Source: an uncultured Burkholderiales bacterium (lineage in GTDB: Bacteria; Pseudomonadota; Gammaproteobacteria; Burkholderiales; Burkholderiaceae_C). From it: DNA of 44,557 bases. Below are positions 1-9,251 of this stretch, piece by piece. The notes under the pieces were generated by a model. That model was given only the letters and a program-made list of their open reading frames with translations. It made no database searches and had not been told where the DNA came from. The translations under genes and the position numbers were made by a program. Each line of letters begins with the position of its first letter. The first letter of the stretch is position 1. The stretch covers positions 1 through 44,557 of the forward strand of contig CALMQI010000080.1 of the NCBI GenBank assembly GCA_937871935.1, read 5' to 3'.

Positions 1-752
1 CCCGAGCCCAGGCCCTTGGCCATCGGCATCACGTCGGGCACGATGCCGGCCCACTGGTGCGCGAACCACTTGCCGGTGCGGCCCATGCCGCACTGCACCT
101 CGTCGAGCATCAGCAGCCAATTCTTCTGGTCGCACAGCGCACGCAGCTCGCGCAGGTAGTCCGCCCGCGTCGGATTGATGCCGCCTTCGCCCTGGATGAC
201 CTCGAGGAACACCGCCACCACGTTGGGGTTGCGCTCGGCCTCGCGGCGCACCGCCGTAATGTCGTTCATCGGCACGCGCACGAAGCCTTCGACGAGCGGT
301 TCGAAGCCCTTCTGCACCTTGGGGTTGCCGGTGGCCGAGAGGGTGGCGATCGAGCGGCCGTGGAAGGCCTTCTCGTAGACGATGATCTCCGGCCGCGTGA
401 TGCCGCGGTCGTGGCCGAACTTGCGTGCGATCTTGATGGCACCCTCGTTGGCCTCCAGCCCGGTCGAGCAGAAGAACGCCGCCGACAGGCCCGACAGCTC
501 GCACAGCCGGTCGGCCAACTGCTCCTGCAGTGGCATCTGGTAGTAGTTGGAGCAGTGGATCAGCTTGGCCACCTGCTCCTGCAGTGCCGGCACGAGCTTG
601 GGGTGACCGTGGCCCAAGGTGTTGACGGCGATGCCGGCCAGGGCGTCGAGGTATTCGCGGCCTTCGGTGTCCCACACGCGGCAGCCTCGGCCATGCGACA
701 GCGCAAAAGGCAGTCGGCCGTAGGTGTTCATCACGTGGGACGGGGCGGGCAT
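1..752 (-). CDS. argD: Acetylornithine aminotransferase (class III PLP aminotransferase), C-terminus beyond the left window edge
   Basis: Reverse-strand translation MPAPSHVMNTYGRLPFALSHGRGCRVWDTEGREYLDALAGIAVNTLGHGHPKLVPAL...FFCSSGLEANEGAIKIARKFG...VIQGEGGINP...LMLDEVQCGMGRTGKWFAHQ; classic ArgD motifs. ORF runs off the left edge so it is absent from the ORF track. Confidence 0.9.
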   Translation of the reverse strand, partial: MPAPSHVMNTYGRLPFALSHGRGCRVWDTEGREYLDALAGIAVNTLGHGHPKLVPALQEQVAKLIHCSNYYQMPLQEQLADRLCELSGLSAAFFCSTGLEANEGAIKIARKFGHDRGITRPEIIVYEKAFHGRSIATLSATGNPKVQKGFEPLVEGFVRVPMNDITAVRREAERNPNVVAVFLEVIQGEGGINPTRADYLRELRALCDQKNWLLMLDEVQCGMGRTGKWFAHQWAGIVPDVMPMAKGLGS

Positions 753-781
753 GGGGCGGCTCCTGGCGTGCAAATGAAAAG

Positions 782-813
782 GGCCGGCGGCGTCACGGTG
801 TCACGCGCCGGCC
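782..813 (-). promoter_or_regulatory. Hairpin GGCCGGCG-N16-CGCCGGCC in the argD leader, followed on the minus strand by CTTTTC (terminator/attenuator-like)
   Basis: 8-bp perfect inverted repeat at 782-789/806-813, between a minus-strand TAGAAT (826-821) and the argD ATG (752). Confidence 0.5.
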
Positions 814-836
814 GTGGAAGATTCTAAAGCGGGGGT

Positions 837-1289
837 GTGAAACAGCCGACAACGAGCGATCGGGTGAACCGAGGCCGGGCCATGCATGTTGCGACGCAAC
901 AATCACCAGTCACCATGACAGCACACGCCGATGCGGTGTTCGCGGCGCGGGCTCTGCCGCGGCACGCGCCACCGAATGCGCCAGATCCCCTGGCTCGCGA
1001 ATTCGTCATCGAAGGTGTCACCCGCGCCGGCAAGCCGTTCCGGCCCAGCGACTGGGCCGAGCGTCTGGCCGGTGCTCTGTCGTCGTTCCGGCCCAAGGGC
1101 CTGTACATCGGCGCGCACCTGACCTACTCGCCCTATTGCGTGCCCCGGGTCGTCGGCGGCGTCAAGTGCGTGATCGTCAACGAGGCCTTGCGCGAGGTCG
1201 AACCGATGGCCTGGGACTTCGCGATGAACTTCGCGCGCGACAACGAACTGCGGCTGCACGAGCGCGTGCCGGGAGAGGGCGTTCTTTAG
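837..1289 (+). CDS. DUF3579 domain-containing protein, unknown function
   Basis: ORF 150 aa; ...FVIEGVTRAGKPFRPSDWAERLAGALSSF...YSPYCVPRVVGGVKCVIVNEALREVEPMAWDFAMNFARDNELRL resembles the betaproteobacterial DUF3579 family. Exact start uncertain (internal Met codons). Confidence 0.75.
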   Translation: MKQPTTSDRVNRGRAMHVATQQSPVTMTAHADAVFAARALPRHAPPNAPDPLAREFVIEGVTRAGKPFRPSDWAERLAGALSSFRPKGLYIGAHLTYSPYCVPRVVGGVKCVIVNEALREVEPMAWDFAMNFARDNELRLHERVPGEGVL

Positions 1290-1320
1290 CCGATCGGACC
1301 ACTCGGCTCGGCCAAGAAGA

Positions 1321-1346
1321 ACGGCCCGCATGCAGCGGGCCGTTTT
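1321..1346. terminator. Bidirectional intrinsic terminator between DUF3579 gene and rpsT
   Basis: ACGGCCCGC-ATGCA-GCGGGCCGT followed by TTT on + strand; A-rich AAGAAGAA on the other side gives a T-rich tail on the minus strand. Confidence 0.85.
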
Positions 1347-1365
1347 CATGAGAGGGTGCCTTGGC

Positions 1366-1662
1366 TCAGGCCGTCATCGCCTTCAGGCGGGCCGACAGTC
1401 GACTCTTGTGCCGAGCGGCCTTGTTCTTGTGGAAGATGCCCTTGTCGGCCACCGAGTCGATCACGGCCTGCGCCGACTTGAACAGCTCGGTTGCCTTGGC
1501 CTTGTCGCCGCTGGCGGCGGCCTTCTGCACGTTCTTGACCACGGTGCGGAACTTCGAGCGCAGCCCCGTGTTGTGGGCATTGAGCGCGACATCCTGACGG
1601 GCGCGCTTGCGGCCCGATGCAAGGCGGACGGTCTTCTTCTTGGCTTTGGAGGCGGTGGCCAT
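1366..1662 (-). CDS. rpsT: 30S ribosomal protein S20
   Basis: [48 protein letters not shown]...[20 protein letters not shown]; start at internal Met of ORF 1366..1764. Confidence 0.95.
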   Translation of the reverse strand: MATASKAKKKTVRLASGRKRARQDVALNAHNTGLRSKFRTVVKNVQKAAASGDKAKATELFKSAQAVIDSVADKGIFHKNKAARHKSRLSARLKAMTA

Positions 1663-1713
1663 GGTTCGTGCGGTGAGGGCCGCATCAAGGCGGCCCGCGG
1701 TCAAAAGAGGCGA

Positions 1714-1719
1714 AGTATA
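1714..1719 (-). promoter_or_regulatory. Candidate -10 element (TATACT) for rpsT
   Basis: AGTATA on + strand, about 52 nt upstream of the rpsT ATG; no strong -35 seen. Confidence 0.5.
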
Positions 1720-1773
1720 GCATTCGGTCCAGCGCAGACGCCTGCCGCGGGCCTGAGCGCGCAAGGGGCTACC

Positions 1774-1779
1774 TATAAT
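1774..1779 (+). promoter_or_regulatory. Candidate -10 element (TATAAT) for murJ
   Basis: Consensus TATAAT ending 11 nt before the murJ ATG at 1791. Confidence 0.55.
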
Positions 1780-1790
1780 CGCGCCGCGCG

Positions 1791-3347
1791 ATGAACCTGC
1801 TCAAGGCCGCCTCCACCGTCTCGCTGCTCACGCTGGCCTCGCGCATCACCGGTCTGGTTCGTGACCAGCTGATCGCCGCCAGCTTCGGCGCCGGTGCCGC
1901 GACCGATGCGTTCAACGTCGCCTTCCGCATTCCCAATCTGCTGCGCCGCCTGTTCGGCGAGGGTGCCTTCTCGCAGGCCTTCGTGCCGATCCTCGGGGCG
2001 ACGCGCGAGCGCGAGGGCGAGGCGGCGACACGCGCGCTGATCGATGCCGTGGCCACCGTGCTGGCCTGGGCGCTGCTGGCGACCTGCGCGCTTGGCATCG
2101 CCGCCGCGCCGGTCGTGGTGTGGCTCATCGGCGCCGAACTGCAGGCATTCGACGACGCGGTGCTGATGACACGCTGGATGTTCCCGTACATCGGCTTCAT
2201 CGGCCTGGTCGCCTTCAGCGCGGGCATCCTGAACACATGGCGCCGCTTCGCGGTGCCCGCGGTGACGCCGGTGCTGCTGAACCTGGCGATCATCGCCGCC
2301 GCCTGGTGGGGCGCGCCCTGGCTGAGCACCCAGGGCGTGCCGCCGATCTACGCGTTGGCTGGCGGCGTCATGCTGGGCGGCGTGCTGCAGCTGGCGGTGC
2401 AGTGGCCAGCCCTGCGGGCCATTGGCAGTCTGCCGCGCGTGGGCCTGTCGCCGCGCGCGTTCATCGCAGCCTGGCGCTTCGAAGGTGTGCAGCGCGTGCT
2501 GCGGCAGATGGCGCCGGCTCTGCTGGGCGTGTCGGTGGCGCAGCTGTCGTTGCTGATCAACACGCGCATCGCCACCCATGTGGGGGTCGGTGCGGTGTCG
2601 TGGCTGACCTTTGCCGACCGCCTGATGGAGTTCCCGACCGCGTTGCTCGGCGTCGCGCTTGGCGTGGTGCTGTTGCCGCAGCTGTCCGCCGCGCAGGCGC
2701 GCGACGATGGTGCCGCCTATTCCGGCATGCTCGACTGGGGTCTGCGCCTGGTGGTCCTGCTCACGCTGCCCTGTGCGGTGGCGCTGCTCGTGTTTGCGCA
2801 ACCGCTGGTGGCCGTGCTGTTTCACTACGGGGCCTTCGGCGCACAGGACGTGGTGCAGACCACGCGTGCCTTGATGGGCTATGGCGTCGGCCTGCTCGGC
2901 ATCGTGTCGGTCAAGGTGCTGGCGCCGGCCTACTACGCCCGGCTCGACGTGCGCACGCCGGTGCGCATCGCCATCGTGGTGCTGGTGGCGACGCAGTTGC
3001 TCAATCTGCTGCTGGTGCCCCGGCTGGGCCACGCCGGCCTGGCGCTGTCGATCGGCCTGGGCGCCTGTGTCAACGCGCTTTGGCTGCTGGTCGGCCTGCT
3101 GCGCCGAGGGCTGTTCCGGGCCTCTGCGGGCTGGCCCGCCTTTCTGGCGCGGGTGCTCGCTGCCAACTTGGCCATGGGTCTCGGGCTTGCCTGGCTCGCG
3201 GTGAACATCGACTGGTTGGGCCTGCAGTCGCGCGGCTTCGTGCGCGCCGGCTGGATGGCGGTTTGCCTGACGGCCGCGGCCGCGCTGTACTTTGGCGTGC
3301 TGGCGCTCGTGGGCCTGCGCTGGCGGCAGTTTTCACGCAAGGGCTGA
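1791..3347 (+). CDS. murJ: Lipid II flippase MurJ (MviN)
   Basis: 518 aa polytopic protein; [68 protein letters not shown] is a MurJ signature. Confidence 0.95.
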   Translation: MNLLKAASTVSLLTLASRITGLVRDQLIAASFGAGAATDAFNVAFRIPNLLRRLFGEGAFSQAFVPILGATREREGEAATRALIDAVATVLAWALLATCALGIAAAPVVVWLIGAELQAFDDAVLMTRWMFPYIGFIGLVAFSAGILNTWRRFAVPAVTPVLLNLAIIAAAWWGAPWLSTQGVPPIYALAGGVMLGGVLQLAVQWPALRAIGSLPRVGLSPRAFIAAWRFEGVQRVLRQMAPALLGVSVAQLSLLINTRIATHVGVGAVSWLTFADRLMEFPTALLGVALGVVLLPQLSAAQARDDGAAYSGMLDWGLRLVVLLTLPCAVALLVFAQPLVAVLFHYGAFGAQDVVQTTRALMGYGVGLLGIVSVKVLAPAYYARLDVRTPVRIAIVVLVATQLLNLLLVPRLGHAGLALSIGLGACVNALWLLVGLLRRGLFRASAGWPAFLARVLAANLAMGLGLAWLAVNIDWLGLQSRGFVRAGWMAVCLTAAAALYFGVLALVGLRWRQFSRKG

Positions 3348-3458
3348 GGTCGCGCGGCGAGGAAGTCGCGCTACCCGGCAGGTGGCGCTCGGCGCGGCTG
3401 GCGATCGTGTGGCAGCAGCCCCTACACTGGCATCGACCCCCCACCCGACTTCCCGCTC

Positions 3459-4328
3459 GTGAGCAAGTCCATCGTCTTCCAGGCGCCGAGCCCGCTGGAG
3501 TACTTCGCCAGCCTGGTGGCCGAAGACTCGAGCTTCGCGCTGCTCGAGGCGGCGGTGGCGGTCGCCCAGGACGAGTACCCGCAGCTCGACGTGCAGGTGG
3601 TGCTGTCGGAGATCGACGCGCTCGCGCTGCGTCTGAAGAAGCGCATGCCGGCCGACGCGGCACCGGTGCAGCGGCTGCGCTTCCTGAACCGTTTCTTCTA
3701 CCAGGAGCTCGGTTTTGCCGGCAACGTCAACGACTACTACGACCGGCGCAATAGCTATCTGAACGACGTGCTGGTACAGCGGCGCGGCATCCCGTTGACG
3801 CTGGCGCTGCTCTACGTCGAGCTGGCGGGGCAGCTCGGCCTGATCGCGCGCGGCGTCTCGTTTCCGGGGCACTTCCTGGTCAAGCTGCGTATGCCGCAGG
3901 GCGAGGTGGTCATCGATCCGTTCGACGGGCGCTCGCTGTCGCGCGAGGATCTCGACGAGCGGCTGGCTCCGTATCGGCGGCGCCAGGGGCTGGTCGGCGA
4001 CTTCGAGGCGCCGCTCGGTCTGTTCCTGCAGGCGGCGCCGGCGCGCGACATCCTGGCGCGCATGCTGCGCAACCTGAAGGAGATCCACCGCAGCGCGCGT
4101 GACAGCGTGCGATGGCTGGCCGTGCAGCAGCGCCTCGTGGTGCTGCTGCCGCAGAGCTGGGACGAGCGGCGCGATCGCGCGCTGGCCCATGCCGCGCTCG
4201 GCCAGCGCGAGGCGGCCATTCGCGACCTCGAGGCCTACCTGCAGCATCGGCCGGACGCCGATGACGCGCGGGCCATGAGCGAGCAGCTCGAGCAGTTGCG
4301 CCGGCAGGGCACGCCCCGGCTGCATTGA
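3459..4328 (+). CDS. SirB1 family protein (transglutaminase-like plus TPR-like C-terminus)
   Basis: 289 aa, GTG start; FLNRFFYQELGFAGNVNDYYDRRNSYLNDVLVQRRGIPLTLALLYVELAGQLGL..GVSFPGHFLVKL. Confidence 0.85.
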   Translation: MSKSIVFQAPSPLEYFASLVAEDSSFALLEAAVAVAQDEYPQLDVQVVLSEIDALALRLKKRMPADAAPVQRLRFLNRFFYQELGFAGNVNDYYDRRNSYLNDVLVQRRGIPLTLALLYVELAGQLGLIARGVSFPGHFLVKLRMPQGEVVIDPFDGRSLSREDLDERLAPYRRRQGLVGDFEAPLGLFLQAAPARDILARMLRNLKEIHRSARDSVRWLAVQQRLVVLLPQSWDERRDRALAHAALGQREAAIRDLEAYLQHRPDADDARAMSEQLEQLRRQGTPRLH

Positions 4329-4453
4329 AAGCCCCGGGGGCGAGTCCTCCTACAATCGGCCGCCGGATCCGGGGTGCTTGAGCGCGCCGACCGGCCGGCG
4401 CGCCCGCACTGCCTGGCGCGCCGGGCCGCCACCCGACACGAGCGCCCTTGCCG

Positions 4454-5515
4454 ATGAATCTCACTGCCGCGCAACGTCAAGCCCTCAGCTGGCTGGCCCT
4501 GGCCGGCGTGGCGGCGTTGCTGCTGTGGTTATTGGCGCCGGTGCTGACGCCGTTCGTGGTCGGCGCGGTGCTGGCCTATGCGCTGCATCCAATGGTCGAA
4601 CGGCTGGCCGCCCGCCGCGTGCCCCGGCTGCTCGCCGTCGTCGTTGTCGAAGTCGCCGCACTGGTGATCGCCTTCGCGTTGGCGCTGCTGATCGTGCCGG
4701 TGCTCGGCAAGGAACTGCCGCTGCTGAAGGCGCAGGTGCCGCCGCTGCTGGATCGGCTCAACCAGAGCCTGGCCCCCTGGCTCGCGCAATTCGGCATCAC
4801 GGTGGCGTTCGATCTGGCCAGCGTGAAGGCCTGGGTGACCCAGCTGCTCGACGCCAATCTCGAGGACTGGCTGGGCGCGGCGCTGAGTTCGGCGCGCATC
4901 GGCGGCAGCGTGCTGCTGTCCTTCGTCGGCAACATCATCCTGGTGCCGGTGGTCTTGTTCTACCTGCTGAGCGATTGGCCGCGGCTGATCGAGCGCATGC
5001 ACGGCCTGGTGCCGCCGCGCATGCGCAGCCGAGTGCAGGGATTCCTGGACGAATGCGACGCCGTGCTCGGCCAGTACCTGCGCGGCCAGTTGCTGGTGAT
5101 GATGGCGCTGTCGGTCTACTACGTCGGCGCGCTGGCGCTCGCCGGCTTCGACCTCGCGTTGCCGCTGGGCGTGTTCACCGGCATGGCCGTGGCGGTGCCG
5201 TACGTCGGCTTCGGCCTCGGCCTCGTGATGGCGTTGCTGGCGGCGCTGCTGCAGTTCGCCAGCCTGAAGGGCGTGCTGCTGGTGGCGCTGGTGTACGGCG
5301 TCGGCCAGTTGCTCGAGGGCTTCGTGCTGACGCCGCGCCTGGTCGGTGAGCGCATCGGGCTCAACCCGCTGGCGGTGATCTTCGCGCTGCTGGCATTCGG
5401 CACCTTGTTCGGCTTCGTCGGCGTGCTGGTGGCGCTGCCGGCGAGCGCGGTGATCCTGGTAGCCCTGCGCCGCCTGCGCGCCGCCTATGTGGGCAGCGGC
5501 CTGTTTTCCGGATGA
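4454..5515 (+). CDS. AI-2E family transporter / PerM-like permease
   Basis: ORF 4448..5515, ATG at 4454; multiple TM segments, PYVGFGLGLVMALLAALLQF...EGFVLTPRLVGERIGLNPLAVIFALLAFGTLFGFVGVLVALPASA motif of the AI-2E/UPF0118 family. Confidence 0.9.
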   Translation: MNLTAAQRQALSWLALAGVAALLLWLLAPVLTPFVVGAVLAYALHPMVERLAARRVPRLLAVVVVEVAALVIAFALALLIVPVLGKELPLLKAQVPPLLDRLNQSLAPWLAQFGITVAFDLASVKAWVTQLLDANLEDWLGAALSSARIGGSVLLSFVGNIILVPVVLFYLLSDWPRLIERMHGLVPPRMRSRVQGFLDECDAVLGQYLRGQLLVMMALSVYYVGALALAGFDLALPLGVFTGMAVAVPYVGFGLGLVMALLAALLQFASLKGVLLVALVYGVGQLLEGFVLTPRLVGERIGLNPLAVIFALLAFGTLFGFVGVLVALPASAVILVALRRLRAAYVGSGLFSG

Positions 5516-6183
5516 AGCAGTTGCCCCTGCCGATCGCCGCACCCGCGGCGGCCGGGTTCGATACCTTCACCACCGGGGCCAATGCCGCCGCGGTGCAGCA
5601 CCTGCAGCAACTCGCCCCGCAGGCGGTCCCTGCCTACCTGTGGGGCGCCTCGGGCAGCGGCAAGACGCACCTGCTGCGTGCGCTGGCGGCGCAGCGCCAG
5701 CAGCGTGGCGAGCAGATCGCCTGGTTCGACGACTCGACGCGCCCGCCCTGGACGCTGGAACCGGCGCATGCGTTGCTGCTGCTGGATCGTTGCGACGACT
5801 TCGACGAAAGCCAGCAGCAGGCCGCGTTCGCGCTGCTGGTGAACGCGCAGACGCACGGCGTGCCCTGGGTGGCCGCCGGTCGTGTGCCGCCGGTCGACCT
5901 GCCGCTGCGCGAGGACTTGCGCACCCGCCTCGGCTGGGGCCCGGTGTTCGCGCTGCACAACCTATCCGAGGAGCAGGCCCGCGGCGTGTTGCGACGCGAG
6001 TCGGATCGGCGCGGCATCTTCCTGTCCGACGAGGTGATGGACTATCTGATGACGCGCTTTGCGCGCGATCTGACGCACCTGATGACACTGCTCGACCAGC
6101 TCGACGACTTCGCGCTGTCGGAGCATCGCGCGGTGACGGTGCCGCTCCTGAAGAAGATGCTGCTCGAACAGGCCGAGGCATGA
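5512..6183 (+). CDS. hda: DnaA regulatory inactivator Hda
   Basis: 223 aa DnaA-type AAA+ without DNA-binding domain; LWGASGSGKTHLLRAL, LLLDRCDDF; lies directly after the AI-2E gene, a known order. Confidence 0.9.
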   Translation: MKQLPLPIAAPAAAGFDTFTTGANAAAVQHLQQLAPQAVPAYLWGASGSGKTHLLRALAAQRQQRGEQIAWFDDSTRPPWTLEPAHALLLLDRCDDFDESQQQAAFALLVNAQTHGVPWVAAGRVPPVDLPLREDLRTRLGWGPVFALHNLSEEQARGVLRRESDRRGIFLSDEVMDYLMTRFARDLTHLMTLLDQLDDFALSEHRAVTVPLLKKMLLEQAEA

Positions 6184-6848
6184 GGCTCGCGCTGTTCGAC
6201 CTCGACGGCACGCTGATCGAGAAGGACTCCGACCATGCCTTCGGCGAGTACATGGTCGCGCGCGGCTGGGCCGATGCACAGGCGTTTCGTGACGCCAACG
6301 ATCGTTTCTACCAGCAGTACCAGGCCGGCGCCCTGGACATCGATGCCTATATCGACTTCGCCACCGCGCCGTGGCGCGCTCGCTCTGCAGCGGAGCAACG
6401 CGCGGTGATCGAGGGCTTCATGCAGGAGGTCATGCGACCGGAGATCCGCAACACTGCGCGTGCGCTGGTGCACCGGCATCTCGATGCCGGCGACCGGGTC
6501 GCTATCGTGACGGCGACCAACGAGTTCATCACGAGGCCGATCGCCGATGAATTCGGCGTGTCGACGCTGATCGCCACAGAGCTGGCACGCGACGGCGACG
6601 GCCGTGCCGACGGCCGCATCCGCGGCGTGCCGTCGTTTCGCGAAGGCAAGGTGGCACGCGTTCAGCACTGGCTGGCCACGCAGGGCAGCAGTCTGGCCGC
6701 CTGCGCCCACAGCGTGTTCTATTCCGATTCGACCAACGACCTGGCCCTGCTGCACGCGGTGTCAGAACCGGTGGCGACCAACCCGAGCCCGGCGCTGGAG
6801 GCGATCGCCCGCGAACGCGGCTGGCGTATCCTGCGGTTATTCGAATGA
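6180..6848 (+). CDS. HAD family hydrolase (SerB-like phosphatase)
   Basis: MRLALFDLDGTLIEKDSDHAFGEYMV...IVTATNEFITRPIADEFGV...YSDSTNDLALLHAV; ATG at 6180 overlaps hda stop. Confidence 0.88.
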   Translation: MRLALFDLDGTLIEKDSDHAFGEYMVARGWADAQAFRDANDRFYQQYQAGALDIDAYIDFATAPWRARSAAEQRAVIEGFMQEVMRPEIRNTARALVHRHLDAGDRVAIVTATNEFITRPIADEFGVSTLIATELARDGDGRADGRIRGVPSFREGKVARVQHWLATQGSSLAACAHSVFYSDSTNDLALLHAVSEPVATNPSPALEAIARERGWRILRLFE

Positions 6849-8383
6849 TCAAGAGACTGATAGACAAACTGTTGGGCAAGTCGGCGGCGCCGCGCATTCC
6901 GCTGGGCAAGCGGGTCGAGGTGGGCGAGGCCGACCACGGCATCGACGCCTCGCTGGTCGACGAACGAGCAGTCAAGGTCGTGGCGACGCTCAAGAAGGCC
7001 GGCCACGAGGCCTACGTCGTCGGCGGCGCGGTGCGCGACCTGCTGGTCGGCCGCCGGCCAAAGGACTTCGATGTCGCCACCGATGCCACGCCGGAACAGG
7101 TGAAGCAGCTGTTCCGCCGCGCGTTCGTGATCGGACGGCGATTTCGCCTGGTGCACGTGGTGTTCGGGCGTGGTCGCGACCACGAGGTGATCGAGGTCTC
7201 GACCTTCCGCGCCTACCGCGACGCCAGCGAGGCCGACCAGGTGAGCGGCAACGAGCGCACTTCGAAGGCCGATCTGGCCGGCAAGACGCACGTGGTCGAT
7301 GCCGCCGGACGCGTGCTGCGCGACAACGTCTGGGGCCCGCAGATCGAGGACGCGGCGCGCCGCGACTTCACCGTCAACGCGATGTACTACGACCCCGAGA
7401 CGCGCATCGTGGTCGATTTCCACCACGGCCTGGCCGACGCGAAGAAGCGCGTGCTGCGCATGATCGGCGACCCGGTGACGCGATATCGCGAGGATCCGGT
7501 GCGCGTGATCCGCGCGGTCCGCTTCGCCGCCAAGCTTGGTTTCCAGATCGAGAACAAGACGAAGGCCGGCATGGCCGAGGCGATTCCGCTATTGGGCAAC
7601 GTGCCGGTGTCGCGCCTGTTCGACGAGATGATCAAGCTGCTGCAGACCGGCCATGCGCTGGCCAGCGTCGAGGCGCTGCGCACCTATGGGCTCGACCGTA
7701 GCAATGTGTTCCCCGTGCTGCAGGTCATTTTCGACCAGAGTCGTTCCAGCGAGCAGCGCCACCGATTCATCGAGCTGGCCCTGGCCGACACCGACCGCCG
7801 CGTGGAGGAGGGACGTGCCGTCGCACCGAGCTTTCTGCTGGCGTGCCTGTTGTGGCACGACGCGCATACGCGCTGGGAGGAACTGCAGCGTCATGGCGAG
7901 CCGCCGATCCCGGCGCTGCAGCAGGCCGTCGATGCGGTGTTCGACGCGCGCATCGGCGACGTCTCGGGCCGCGGCCGCCTGGCCGCCGACATGCGAGAGA
8001 TCTGGCTGATGCAACCGCGTTTCGAGCGACGCCAGGCCAACTCGGCAAGCGCTCTGGTGGCGCAGCCCCGCTTCCGGGCGGCCTACGACTTCCTGCGCCT
8101 GCGCGCCGACGCGCAGGAGGTGAACGCCGAGCTGGCCGAGTGGTGGGAGGACTATTCGCTCGGCGACGCCGACGAACGCGAGGCGCTGCTGCAGGTGGCA
8201 CGCGAAGCCGAGCGCGCCCGCCGGCAGGGCGAGCCGGCTGCCGGCCACGGCGCGGCGGCGGGCGCGGGCCCGGAGGCGAGCCCCGGCACGAACGACGCAG
8301 CGCGCAAGCGGCGCCGGCGCCGCCGCAGGCCGGGTGGCCCGCGCCCGGCGGGCGAAGCGGCAGCGCCGGTGCCCGAGACCTGA
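6845..8383 (+). CDS. pcnB: Polynucleotide adenylyltransferase (poly(A) polymerase I)
   Basis: 512 aa; EAYVVGGAVRDLLVGRRPKDFDVATDATPEQVKQLFRRAFVIGRRFRLVHV...FTVNAMYYDP; basic C-terminal tail RKRRRRRRRPGG. Confidence 0.92.
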   Translation: MIKRLIDKLLGKSAAPRIPLGKRVEVGEADHGIDASLVDERAVKVVATLKKAGHEAYVVGGAVRDLLVGRRPKDFDVATDATPEQVKQLFRRAFVIGRRFRLVHVVFGRGRDHEVIEVSTFRAYRDASEADQVSGNERTSKADLAGKTHVVDAAGRVLRDNVWGPQIEDAARRDFTVNAMYYDPETRIVVDFHHGLADAKKRVLRMIGDPVTRYREDPVRVIRAVRFAAKLGFQIENKTKAGMAEAIPLLGNVPVSRLFDEMIKLLQTGHALASVEALRTYGLDRSNVFPVLQVIFDQSRSSEQRHRFIELALADTDRRVEEGRAVAPSFLLACLLWHDAHTRWEELQRHGEPPIPALQQAVDAVFDARIGDVSGRGRLAADMREIWLMQPRFERRQANSASALVAQPRFRAAYDFLRLRADAQEVNAELAEWWEDYSLGDADEREALLQVAREAERARRQGEPAAGHGAAAGAGPEASPGTNDAARKRRRRRRRPGGPRPAGEAAAPVPET

Positions 8384-8391
8384 GGCCTGCC

Positions 8392-8880
8392 GTGCCCGGC
8401 GAATCGGCTTTCGTCGGCATCGGTTCCAACCTGGACGATCCGCGTGGCCAGGTACTGCGCGGTCTGCGCGCGCTCGAGACGCTGCCACGCAGCACGCTGC
8501 TGCGGCGCTCGCCGCTGTACCGTAGCGCACCGGTCGACGCCGACGGGCCCGACTTCGTCAATGCCGTCGCGCTGCTGCGGACCGGGCTGACTGCACTGGA
8601 ACTGCTTGCCGCCCTGCAGGCGATCGAGCAGCGCCACGGCCGCGTGCGCAGCGGCCACCACGCGCCGCGCACGCTCGACCTCGACCTGCTGCTCTACGGC
8701 ACGCAGTCGATCGACGGGCCGGCGCTGCGCGTGCCGCATCCGCGGCTGCAACAGCGCGCCTTCGTGCTGCGGCCGTTGCTCGACATCGACCCCACGCTGA
8801 CGGCGCCGGGCCTGGGGTCGCTCGCCGGGTGGCTCGACGCGACGCGCGAGCAGCGGCTGCAACGCATCGAGGACTCCTGA
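8392..8880 (+). CDS. folK: 2-amino-4-hydroxy-6-hydroxymethyldihydropteridine diphosphokinase
   Basis: GTG start; VPGESAFVGIGSNLDDPRGQVLRGL..LYRSAPVDADGPDFVNAVALL...RTLDLDLLLYG...VPHPRLQQRAFVLRPL. Confidence 0.92.
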   Translation: MPGESAFVGIGSNLDDPRGQVLRGLRALETLPRSTLLRRSPLYRSAPVDADGPDFVNAVALLRTGLTALELLAALQAIEQRHGRVRSGHHAPRTLDLDLLLYGTQSIDGPALRVPHPRLQQRAFVLRPLLDIDPTLTAPGLGSLAGWLDATREQRLQRIEDS

Positions 8881-8881
8881 G

Positions 8882-9241
8882 ATGGTCATGACCTTCAACA
8901 CCTCCCTTGCGCTGACGATCGGCCTGCTCGCCGCGTCGAATGTCTTCATGACCTTCGCCTGGTATGGGCATCTCAAGCACCTGAATCAGCAACCCTGGCT
9001 CTGGGCTGCGCTGATCAGCTGGGGCATCGCCTTGTTCGAGTACCTGCTGCAGGTGCCGGCCAACCGCATCGGGTTTGCAAGCGGGTTGTCGCTCGCGCAG
9101 CTGAAGATCACGCAGGAAGTCATCACGTTGTCGGTTTTCGTGCCGTTTGCCGTGCTGTACATGCAGCAGCCGCTGAAATGGGACTATCTGTGGGCGACAC
9201 TGTGCCTCTGCGGGGCCGTCTACTTCATCTTCCGATCCTGA
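8882..9241 (+). CDS. DUF486 / DMT family small membrane protein
   Basis: 119 aa; NVFMTFAWYGHLKHL...WAALISWGIALFEYLLQVPANRIGF..GLSLAQLKITQEVITLSVFVPFAVLYM. Confidence 0.85.
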   Translation: MVMTFNTSLALTIGLLAASNVFMTFAWYGHLKHLNQQPWLWAALISWGIALFEYLLQVPANRIGFASGLSLAQLKITQEVITLSVFVPFAVLYMQQPLKWDYLWATLCLCGAVYFIFRS

Positions 9242-9251
9242 TTCGCCGACC

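Noticed and set aside
1773-3032. 419-aa minus-strand ORF antisense to murJ (with 1769..2329)
   Set aside because: Low-complexity HQR-rich translation mirroring the MurJ codon pattern; murJ on + is unambiguous.
2120-3754. 544-aa + ORF overlapping murJ and the SirB1 gene in another frame
   Set aside because: Arg/Ala/Gly-rich shadow frame; no motif and conflicts with two well-supported genes.
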